From Flavobacteriales bacterium (GTDB lineage Bacteria; Bacteroidota; Bacteroidia; Flavobacteriales_D; Sanyastnellaceae), in contig CANGVU010000011.1 in NCBI GenBank assembly GCA_947457325.1, positions 1-12,841 on the forward strand: DNA of 12,841 nt. The letters run 5' to 3'. Within the stretch, counting starts at the first letter, position 1. Each line of letters opens with the position of its first letter. The position numbers were made by a program, and so were the translations under genes. Positions 1 through 5,052 of the stretch are shown here, piece by piece. Under the pieces are notes generated by a model. It worked only from the letters and a program-made list of their open reading frames with translations. It was not told where the DNA came from and searched no databases.

Positions 1-2
1 AT

Positions 3-503
3 TGGGAGTTTACCCAAGTGTTGCCCACAGCAGGAACAGCGCAAGTCGTTCAGGGTGGAGCATACGCATCTGCCTTCTTCTTGAGCAATATTCCAGGAGT
101 CGCTACCGGCAAAACCTACAGTGTGCGTGTACGTCCGGTACACACGAGCGGCACAACGGGCAATTGGGGAGCGGCGCATTGCATGCGCATTGGTGCAGCG
201 GGAATGATTTTACAGAGTGAGAATCAGAGCGAGAGCGATGCGAGTATGGAGTCTCGAGTTTCGAGTATTTCCATCTATCCGAATCCAACAGCAACGGGAA
301 GTTTTGTCCTACAATACAACGAAGAAGGGACGGGGGATGAAGAGATGAAGGAATTGGTGATGCTGGATATTACAGGAAAGGTTGTGTTTAAGACCAACGT
401 GGTGGTGAATAGCAATCCTATTGAAATCAAGTTTGGTGATTTGGCCAGTGGGGTTTATGTGGTGATGGTTGGTGATGAGCGGTTGAGATTGATCATCGAG
501 TAG
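3..503 (+). CDS. C-terminal part of a T9SS-secreted surface protein (5' end outside window)
   Basis: The reading frame is open from the first base of the window, so this is the last 166 residues of a longer protein; the internal GTG at 18 is not a credible start. The first ~65 residues (WEFTQ... to ...GNWGAAHC) resemble the closing beta-sandwich segments seen in front of sorting tails in Bacteroidota exported proteins, with the typical 'G-TYSVRVR' and 'GNWG--C' strands. A Ser/Glu-rich linker follows. The last ~80 residues form a type A T9SS sorting domain: it opens with the 'IYPNP' signature (about base 270), has the central 'LDITGKVV' strand, then 'LASGVYVV' and a short basic/hydrophobic end. 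By family knowledge this tail directs export through the outer membrane by the Por/T9SS machinery and is cleaved or anchored to the surface. The function of the mature protein cannot be told from this fragment. Confidence 0.85.
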   Translation, partial: WEFTQVLPTAGTAQVVQGGAYASAFFLSNIPGVATGKTYSVRVRPVHTSGTTGNWGAAHCMRIGAAGMILQSENQSESDASMESRVSSISIYPNPTATGSFVLQYNEEGTGDEEMKELVMLDITGKVVFKTNVVVNSNPIEIKFGDLASGVYVVMVGDERLRLIIE

Positions 504-565
504 GGATGAAGGGATGAGGTGATGAAGGGACAAGTGAAAATTCATTCTCATTTTCATTCTGAGAA
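504..565 (+). repeat. Degenerate copy (R0) of the intergenic repeat that flanks the FISUMP gene
   Basis: Immediately after the stop codon of the T9SS gene the sequence reads as a GGGATGAAG/GTGATG-rich stretch leading into GACAAGTGAAA and then a CATT/TTC-rich part. This matches, with a few changes, the start of the longer repeats at 1652 and 2903. A 7-bp inverted repeat (ATTCTCA 544-550, TGAGAAT 560-566) lies at its end. It has no T-run, so I do not call it a terminator. Confidence 0.55.
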
Positions 566-624
566 TTCCGTCAGCCCCGGAGGCGTCATCTCCCCTCCTG
601 CCTATAGGGATAGGACGGGTCAAG

Positions 625-642
625 TCCCGATAGCTATCGGGA
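625..642. repeat. 18-bp perfect palindrome in a structured intergenic stretch
   Basis: TCCCGATAGCTATCGGGA is its own reverse complement. It sits in a GC-rich stretch (about 570-646) unlike the surrounding AT-richer DNA. That stretch also contains the 8-bp palindrome CCTATAGG (601-608) and runs of CCCCTCC. From memory, this palindrome is a common interspersed motif in Bacteroidota genomes; that part is not checked. It could be a REP-like element. Confidence 0.6.
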
Positions 643-731
643 GGGTGGTTAAGTCCAAGCGTAGTGACACATTGTTTTTATTATTGTCTTTCTATCCTAT
701 ATTTTGCTTGATCGAAAAGAAGCTGAGTTTC

Positions 732-1600
732 TCAAGGTAATCTTTTCATGACATGCTCAATTAGCCCATCCATCCTTGAAAAAGCAAACCATCGCTTTCC
801 CAAATCTTTGAGAGATGCACCAAGGTGATAGAGTGACTGGCTATCTAGAATCAAAAATCGATCATGCACGTTTTTCATTATTCGGATTTCAATGGATGGA
901 TATTGACTATTGTGCTTATCCAAATCCAATTTCAATTGTGGGTTGATTTTTTCAGTGTAAATGATGCAATTCACGTTCACTTTTCTTTTGGATAATTGCA
1001 GCAAGGTGTTTTCGTCAATGTAGTTGTCAATTAATACAATGGACTTTTTAGCTAAAGTGATGAGGTTGCTACTGAATACATATGCGTCGAAGATTTGGTC
1101 ATTGAAGAATATGCCGATTCTCTCTTTTTCAGGGGTTTCGCTTCTATCAAGGATTTGATCGATTTTCAATTCGTGGACATTTATTTTCTTTTCCAGTTGG
1201 TCTATTCTTTCGGTGATTCGGAGGATATTTTGATGGTTTTTTCGTATTTCAGTAAAGCCTGAATAATCTCAATACTAACCCTTACGTCTATTTCTGATTT
1301 AAAAACTGTTGAAAGCATGGCTATTCCCATCTCAGTAAATGCATGGGGGACGTATTTGATGTTTTGTCCTCTTTTGGGATAATTTTCGGATTTCAAGGTC
1401 ACAATTTGTGACTTTGAAAAAATTGTTTCTTCCGTTGTCAGTTTGAACATGAATTCCTGGGGAAAGCGATTGATGTTTCTCTTTACGGCTTGATTGAGCA
1501 CTTTGGTTGAGACTCCATACAGAATAGAAATGTCCTTGTCCAACATGACTTCTTTTCCCCTTATTAAGAAAATTCGATTGGTTATTTCTTCTTTATTCAT
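732..1600 (-). pseudogene. ORF6N-domain / PLD-like protein, split by a single frameshift
   Basis: Two minus-strand frames together make one protein homologous to the intact gene at 3883-4782. The 5' part (1600 down to about 1243) encodes an ORF6N phage-type DNA-binding domain: 'RIFLIRGKEVMLDKDIS-LYGV', 'RNINRFPQEFMFKLT' and 'YVPHAFTEMGIAMLS'. Continuing in that frame gives a stop at 1202. If one base is gained, or the ribosome slips -1, at the run of six T (plus strand 1237-1242), the frame continues through a helical linker (NHQNILRITERIDQLEKKI) into the C-terminal domain and ends at 732. That domain includes 'GIFFNDQIFDAYVFS', 'CIIYTEKINPQLKLDL' and an HxRx4D motif, 'HDRFLILD', followed by 'YHLGASLKDLGKRWFAFS'. 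The repaired length of about 289 residues equals that of its paralogue. The frameshift may be a real mutation, a homopolymer sequencing error or, less likely, programmed slippage. Confidence 0.8.
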
Positions 1601-1604
1601 TTGG

Positions 1605-1640
1605 CAAAGCTCTGTTGCTTACCTGAAATAGGCAACCTAT
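1605..1640 (-). promoter_or_regulatory. Promoter with operator-like inverted repeat upstream of the broken ORF6N gene
   Basis: Read on the minus strand, ATAGG-TTG-CCTAT (1640-1628) is a 5-bp inverted repeat whose spacer is TTG, the Bacteroidota -33 element. Exactly 20 bases later comes GAGCTTTG (1612-1605), a 5-of-6 match to the -7 box TAnnTTTG. Only four bases separate it from the ATG, so the transcript may be leaderless. The same layout is repeated before the intact paralogue. Confidence 0.5.
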
Positions 1641-1653
1641 AAATTATGCGCAT
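1624..1653. repeat. 30-bp block, identical but inverted relative to 3830-3859
   Basis: The reverse complement of this stretch starts with the palindrome ATGCGCAT and ends with CCTATTTCA. It is identical over 30 bases to the stretch at 3830-3859. Each copy lies 23 bases before the ATG of an ORF6N gene, and the two point away from each other. It is most simply a conserved promoter/operator carried by both paralogues; the inverted layout could also permit inversion of the 2.2 kb between them. Confidence 0.8.
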
Positions 1654-1749
1654 TAAAAGGGGATGAAGTGATGGGGACATGAAGAGACAAGTGAAATTTT
1701 TTTCATTCTCGTTCTCTTTCCCGCTCTGTTACCTGCTCTGTTTCTGTTT
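1652..1749 (+). repeat. Direct repeat R1, upstream of the FISUMP gene
   Basis: The first part (1655-1696) is identical over 42 bases to 2907-2948. The rest is a pyrimidine-rich stretch with tandem CGCTCTGTT-like units (CCCGCTCTGTTA, CCTGCTCTGTTT, then a further CTCGCTCTGTTT) and matches R2 with a few substitutions and indels. R1 and R2 begin 1.25 kb apart and enclose exactly one gene plus its promoter. Confidence 0.85.
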
Positions 1750-1764
1750 CTCGCTCTGTTTTCC

Positions 1765-1772
1765 TATATTAG
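1765..1772 (+). promoter_or_regulatory. Possible -7 box for the FISUMP gene
   Basis: TATATTAG matches 5 of 6 fixed bases of the Bacteroidota TAnnTTTG box and lies 16 bases before the ATG at 1789. It is preceded by a CGCTCTGTTTTCC unit, much as the aspS -7 box is preceded by CGCTCTGTTTCCC. I see no convincing -33 TTG. Confidence 0.35.
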
Positions 1773-1788
1773 CCTAAAACTATAAAAC

Positions 1789-2907
1789 ATGAAAACGTTT
1801 TTTACCCTATCCCTTCATCTCCTCATCACCTCTTTCCTTTTCGCTCAAGCTCCGCAGGGAATTCCCTATCAAGCAGTGATGCGCAATGCGGATGGAACGG
1901 TTATGGCGAGTAGCGCGGTGAGTTTGACTTTCATGATCCACGATGGTTCTGCAACGGGCACTGTGGTGTATCAAGAAAGCCATGCTTTAACAAGCAATAC
2001 ACAAGGATTGGTGTCTTGTGTAGTAGGAAATGGCGTTGTCTCGCAAGGCAACTTTGCCAACATCAATTGGGGAGGTGGAGCTAAGTTTTTGCATGTGATG
2101 ATGGGAACAACGGATTTGGGAACGCAACAGATGTTGAGTGTGCCGTATGCGTTGTACAGCAATGGTGTGAATGTAAGTGTAAGCCCAACCGGAGACACCT
2201 TGACCATTGGAGGAAACAGTGTGGTTGTTCCGGGAGTTAGTGCGGCTAATCCTCCTGCATTGTACACCATGGGAAGCGGGATAACGGATATCGATGGCAA
2301 TTTTTATCCCAGCATCATCATCAATGGTCAAGAATGGATGCAGCAAAATTTGGCGGTAAGTAAATATCGAAACGGAGACCCCATTCCAACAGGATTGAGC
2401 AACACAACTTGGCAAAACACAACGAGCGGTGCTTATGCCATTTACAACAACGATGCAGCCAACAATACCACTTATGGCAAGTTGTACAATTGGTATGCAG
2501 TGAATGATAGCCGCGGTCTTTGTCCCGCAGGTTGGCACGTGCCCAGTGATGCAGAGTGGACCACGTTAATCAATTATTTGGATCCCAATGCGGCAGGTGG
2601 AGATGTATTTCCCAATATAGCAGGAGGTAAAATGAAATCAACAGGGACCATTGAGAATGGAGATGGTCTTTGGTATTCTCCCAACGAGCAAGCCACGAAC
2701 GAAAGCGGATTCACAGGCCTCCCTGGCGGTTACAGCGACGACTATGGCTCATACTCCAGCGTTGGCTACGATGGTTACTGGTGGAGTAGTACAGAGTACG
2801 GTTCTAGCGTCGCTTGGATTCGCTTACTGACCTACGACTATTCCGATGTGTACCGTTACACCGACGGTAAGCGACTTGGCTTTAGTGTGCGTTGCGTTAG
2901 GGATTAA
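1789..2907 (+). CDS. Secreted FISUMP-domain (Fib_succ_major) surface protein
   Basis: The 372-residue protein starts with a signal peptide (MKTFFTLSLHLLITSFLFAQ, cut near residue 20). The N-terminal module (about 21-125) begins 'APQGIPYQAVMRNADG' and ends 'GTQQMLSVPYALYS', a segment found at the start of many Bacteroidota exported proteins. A short linker leads to a FISUMP domain (about 166-372): 'TDIDGNFYPSIIINGQEWM-QNL', 'YGKLYNWYAV', 'GLCPAGWHVPSDAEW', 'GLPGGY', 'GYWWSSTE' and the terminal 'GFSVRCVRD'. FISUMP is related to C-type-lectin/formylglycine-enzyme-like folds; surface display or ligand binding is an inference. Residues 305-372 contain no asparagine while residues 1-304 hold about 28, and ten tyrosines crowd the tail, as in retroelement-diversified proteins. 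The gene lies alone between direct repeats R1 and R2. Confidence 0.88.
   Translation: MKTFFTLSLHLLITSFLFAQAPQGIPYQAVMRNADGTVMASSAVSLTFMIHDGSATGTVVYQESHALTSNTQGLVSCVVGNGVVSQGNFANINWGGGAKFLHVMMGTTDLGTQQMLSVPYALYSNGVNVSVSPTGDTLTIGGNSVVVPGVSAANPPALYTMGSGITDIDGNFYPSIIINGQEWMQQNLAVSKYRNGDPIPTGLSNTTWQNTTSGAYAIYNNDAANNTTYGKLYNWYAVNDSRGLCPAGWHVPSDAEWTTLINYLDPNAAGGDVFPNIAGGKMKSTGTIENGDGLWYSPNEQATNESGFTGLPGGYSDDYGSYSSVGYDGYWWSSTEYGSSVAWIRLLTYDYSDVYRYTDGKRLGFSVRCVRD
2728..2898 (+). other. Candidate variable region (DGR-type) at the 3' end of the FISUMP gene
   Basis: From about residue 314 the codons are mostly TAC, GAC, AGC, GGC, TCC, GAT, GGT and TAT. All of these can be reached from AAC or AAT by changing only adenines. 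AAC and AAT themselves are absent from 2701 to the stop, although they are abundant upstream. Invariant parts (GGCTAC..TGGTGGAGTAGTACAGAG, and TTTAGTGTGCGTTGC at the end) punctuate the variable codons. This is the mark left by adenine-directed mutagenic homing. No template repeat or reverse transcriptase is present in the window, so the call is inferential. Confidence 0.45.
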
Positions 2908-3004
2908 AAAGGGGATGAAGTGATGGGGACATGAAGAGACAAGTGAAAGTTCATTTTCATTATCGTTCTCTTTCCCGCTCTCTTACCCGCTCTGTTTCTG
3001 TTTT
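2903..3004 (+). repeat. Direct repeat R2, downstream of the FISUMP gene
   Basis: This copy begins at the last codons of the FISUMP gene, so the stop codon TAA is part of the repeat. Bases 2907-2948 are identical to 1655-1696. The pyrimidine-rich tail (CTCTTTCCCGCTCT.., then CCCGCTCTGTTTCTGTTT) also matches R1, with small differences. The remaining intergenic DNA to 3166 contains a short tandem TTTATGCGTAT / TTTTATGCGTTATGC (about 3092-3115) and a TATAGGTTG (3122-3130) like the one before both ORF6N genes. Confidence 0.85.
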
Positions 3005-3166
3005 TCTTTCTACAATTTTCTCTACCACTGTTATGCTTATAGCGGTTTTTCACCAGCGACGGTTATGATTTTGAAGATTGCCGCAGTTTGCTTTATGCGT
3101 ATTTTATGCGTTATGCAGCCTTATAGGTTGTTTGGATGATGTGTTCCTTCTTCTTCTTTTTGTGCC

Positions 3167-3586
3167 ATGGAAGAATTTTATCCTGTTCATTATCACGATG
3201 GTGTGTCGCATCAATTTTGGTTTGTCAGTATTGGTAAACGAAACATCCTAAAATGTGTTCAATTGGACCTGTTGGAGGAAACGGATGTATATTATCATTT
3301 GAGTCTTTTGGACTTTGATCATGAAATGGGTTGTTTAAGAGAGGATATTGTTTCCAATAATGGAGATACCAATCGGGTACTCTCAACCGTTGTTCATTGC
3401 ATGATTCTCTTTCTAAATAGATTCCCAGGAACCAAAATCATTTTTACAGGCAATTCAAGAAGCAGAGACCGATTGTTTCGTTTGCAAATGAACAATCAAT
3501 TCAATAAAATGAAGTTTTTGGATGTAGAAACGAAATTGCATCATACAGGCAGCATTATTTTTAGCATTACAAAAAGAAAACATTAA
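3167..3586 (+). CDS. DUF6934-like protein of unknown function
   Basis: A 139-residue soluble protein with no signal peptide or membrane segment. It shows what I recall as the hallmarks of the Bacteroidota family DUF6934: a beta-rich N-terminal half ending 'REDIVSNNGDTNRVLSTVV' (residues 58-76, with the S-N-N-G-D turn), a hydrophobic helix, and the basic 'FTGNSRSRDRLFRLQ' block (93-107) that might contact nucleic acid. The length is normal for the family. The ATG at 3167 is chosen because no earlier in-frame start carries homology-like sequence. A 53-residue ORF follows after 12 bases and is probably co-expressed. The pair sits in an accessory region between two phage-type ORF6N genes, which suggests a toxin-antitoxin or defence role. 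That is inference; no catalytic motif is visible. Confidence 0.7.
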   Translation: MEEFYPVHYHDGVSHQFWFVSIGKRNILKCVQLDLLEETDVYYHLSLLDFDHEMGCLREDIVSNNGDTNRVLSTVVHCMILFLNRFPGTKIIFTGNSRSRDRLFRLQMNNQFNKMKFLDVETKLHHTGSIIFSITKRKH

Positions 3587-3591
3587 ATTTG
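3584..3591 (+). promoter_or_regulatory. TAAATTTG box overlapping the DUF6934 stop codon
   Basis: This is a perfect match to the Bacteroidota -7 consensus TAnnTTTG, seven bases before the ATG at 3599 and sharing the TAA stop of the upstream gene. I found no TTG at the right distance upstream, so an internal promoter giving the small ORF extra transcripts is only possible. Confidence 0.3.
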
Positions 3592-3598
3592 TACAACC

Positions 3599-3760
3599 AT
3601 GAAAAGCAAGGAAAACACATCTATTGATTTTTCAAAAGAGTTGGAATATGCTATGAAAGTGACCAAGGACCAACCCTCTCCAAAGATGGAGAGAATCAAA
3701 CCACTTATACCTTCGATTATTGCGTGTTTGAAGGAAACGGATGCGTCTGCTGAGAAGTGA
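3599..3760 (+). CDS. Small 53-residue protein paired with the DUF6934-like gene
   Basis: ATG at 3599 to TGA at 3758-3760 gives 53 residues beginning MKSKENTSIDFSKELEYAMK and ending KETDASAEK. It is charged, predicted helical and without membrane segments or cysteine motifs apart from one Cys. It starts 12 bases after the upstream stop, a spacing typical of co-translated genes. I do not recognise the family. A small charged helical partner behind a larger soluble protein would fit an antitoxin or accessory subunit, but nothing in the sequence proves that. Confidence 0.55.
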   Translation: MKSKENTSIDFSKELEYAMKVTKDQPSPKMERIKPLIPSIIACLKETDASAEK

Positions 3761-3829
3761 TTGTTTTATAAATCAAAAAGTAGCCAAAAAAATCAATTCG
3801 CATCCATTCTACATCTGTCCAAACCTTTT

Positions 3830-3859
3830 ATGCGCATAATTTATAGGTTGCCTATTTCA
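3830..3859. repeat. 30-bp block, inverted copy of 1624-1653
   Basis: Identical over 30 bases to the reverse complement of 1624-1653. It contains ATGCGCAT (3830-3837) and the ATAGG-TTG-CCTAT operator-like element (3843-3855), and ends 23 bases before the ATG of the intact ORF6N gene. Confidence 0.8.
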
Positions 3860-3878
3860 AGTGAGCGTAAGAAATTTG
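3843..3878 (+). promoter_or_regulatory. Promoter with operator-like inverted repeat before the intact ORF6N gene
   Basis: The inverted repeat ATAGG/CCTAT (3843-3847, 3851-3855) encloses the -33 TTG (3848-3850). After 20 bases comes GAAATTTG (3871-3878), 5 of 6 to the -7 box. The ATG at 3883 is where the transcript should begin, so the mRNA is probably leaderless. A protein bound to the inverted repeat would block the -33 element, and the gene's own ORF6N domain is an obvious candidate. Confidence 0.55.
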
Positions 3879-3882
3879 CAAA

Positions 3883-4782
3883 ATGGAGAATGAGTTTGGA
3901 TTGAAGAATATTGAATCTCGGATTTTTAATATTCGAGGACTACAGGTCATGATGGATAGCGATTTGGCTGCATTTTATGAGACAGAGACCAAATACATCA
4001 ATCGCGCGGTTCAAAGGAATATGGAACGTTTTCCAGAGTCTTTTTGTTTCCAATTGACAATGCAAGAGTGGGCAGATCTAAGGTTCCAAATTGGCACCTT
4101 AGAGATTGCTATGAAAAGAGGAGGGCACAGAAAGTATCTTCCAATGGTTTTTACCGAACAAGGAGTTGCAATGCTTTCGGCAGTTCTTAAATCCAAAACT
4201 GCGGTAGCGGTGAGTATTGCAATTATCCAATCATTTATTGAATTTAGGAGAGCCAAAAAAACGGGTGAAATTTTGGTGGCTAGGATGGCAAATCTTGAGG
4301 GAATTGTCCATACACATAGTAATCAAATTTTGGAATTATACGCACTTATAGAGGGAAGCAGCTTTCCAAAATCCGGAATCTTTTTTAATGACCAAATCTT
4401 TGATGCTTATGTTTTCAGCAATGAATTAATTGCATCTGCAAAGAATTCGATTATACTATTGGACAACTATATAGATGAAAAAACGTTACTGCAATTGTCG
4501 AAAAGAGATTCATGTGTAAGTTGTATCATTTACACCGAAAAAATAAATCCTCAATTGAAACTAGATTTGGAGAAACATAACGCACAATATCCTAAAATTG
4601 AATTGCATGTAAAGAAGCATTTTCATGATCGTTTTTTAATCATCGACGGAAAGGAGTTGTATCACCTCGGCGCATCATTAAAAGATTTGGGTAAACGATG
4701 GTTTGCCTTTTCACGAATGGATGAGCTTTTGAAGGATGTACTGACTAAGCTTGGTGATGTTGAGTCAAAAAGATTAAAATAG
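3883..4782 (+). CDS. ORF6N-domain protein with C-terminal single-HKD-like (PLD-like) domain
   Basis: A 299-residue cytosolic protein. Residues ~8-125 are an ORF6N domain, a DNA-binding module known from phage antirepressor-type proteins: 'RIFNIRGLQVMMDSDLAAFYE', 'RNMERFPESFCFQLT' and 'YLPMVFTEQGVAMLSAVLKS'. Residues ~130-160 form a helical linker. Residues ~165-295 form the conserved C-terminal domain starting 'GIFFNDQIFDAYVFS', with 'DNYIDEKTLLQLSKR', 'CIIYTEKINPQLKLDL' and 'HDRFLIID....LYHLGASLKDLGKRWFAFS'. The HxRx4D with following G-A-S resembles one half of the HKD motif of phospholipase D-like nucleases, with Arg for Lys; whether it is catalytic is unknown. Its paralogue at 732-1600 is about three-quarters identical in this domain but much less so in the ORF6N part. 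Role in phage defence or regulation is inferred. Confidence 0.85.
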   Translation: MENEFGLKNIESRIFNIRGLQVMMDSDLAAFYETETKYINRAVQRNMERFPESFCFQLTMQEWADLRFQIGTLEIAMKRGGHRKYLPMVFTEQGVAMLSAVLKSKTAVAVSIAIIQSFIEFRRAKKTGEILVARMANLEGIVHTHSNQILELYALIEGSSFPKSGIFFNDQIFDAYVFSNELIASAKNSIILLDNYIDEKTLLQLSKRDSCVSCIIYTEKINPQLKLDLEKHNAQYPKIELHVKKHFHDRFLIIDGKELYHLGASLKDLGKRWFAFSRMDELLKDVLTKLGDVESKRLK

Positions 4783-4829
4783 AATTGGTTATTCACTTTC
4801 ATTCTAATATTTCGCCAGCTCCGTTTTAG

Positions 4830-4849
4830 GGGCGTATTGCAATACGCCC
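4830..4849. repeat. 20-bp perfect palindrome
   Basis: GGGCGTATTGCAATACGCCC reads the same on both strands. It lies about 48 bases after the ORF6N stop in the 317-base gap before aspS. No T-run follows it on either side, so it is not a standard terminator. I recall the same palindrome as a repeated intergenic element in many environmental genomes, but have not checked. Confidence 0.65.
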
Positions 4850-4976
4850 TTGTGCTGTCAATGGTCTTGAACATTGCGTCAATCCGTTTGTAATTGAATG
4901 GCACAGAAGTTTTTTAATGAAATAGTCAACCCATTTCAGGATTTTATATTTCATTTTACTGTGAATAGACCACCCC

Positions 4977-5042
4977 GGCCACACATCGCTAGCGCTCGTC
5001 TGGCCACCCCTCCTTTCTTTTTCTAAGAAAAAGTAGGAGGGG
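4977..5042. repeat. Compound inverted-repeat element upstream of aspS
   Basis: Two nested structures stand side by side. The first has arms GGCCA (4977-4981) and TGGCC (5001-5005) around an inner palindrome CGCTAGCG (4987-4994). The second has an outer arm CCCCTCCT (5007-5014) pairing with AGGAGGGG (5035-5042) and an inner arm CTTTTTC (5017-5023) pairing with GAAAAAG (5027-5033), leaving a TAA loop. The rest of the 4783-5099 gap (about 4850-4976) shows no gene I can support. The element looks like a REP-type repeat; it might also end transcription from the ORF6N gene. Confidence 0.6.
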
Positions 5043-5052
5043 AATTTCCGTC

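Noticed and set aside
519..740. Open frame of 73 codons downstream of the T9SS gene
   Set aside because: It runs through repeat R0 and the palindromic stretch, has no recognisable protein pattern, and ends opposite the broken ORF6N gene.
1237..1242. Canonical programmed -1 frameshift signal in the ORF6N paralogue
   Set aside because: The A-run is not in the phase of the standard X-XXY-YYZ heptamer, and the intact paralogue needs no frameshift, so mutation or sequencing error is preferred.
1714..1762. Tandem CGCTCTGTT-like units considered as a CRISPR array
   Set aside because: The units are about 12 bases long without unique spacers and there are no cas genes; they are part of the R1/R2 repeat.
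1987..2538. 183-codon open frame on the minus strand inside the FISUMP gene
   Set aside because: It is antisense to a clearly coding gene with signal peptide and domain motifs; its Cys/Ile/His-rich translation has no family pattern.
4830..4849. Terminator for the intact ORF6N gene
   Set aside because: The hairpin is followed by TTGTGCTGTC rather than a T-run; it is listed as a palindromic repeat instead.
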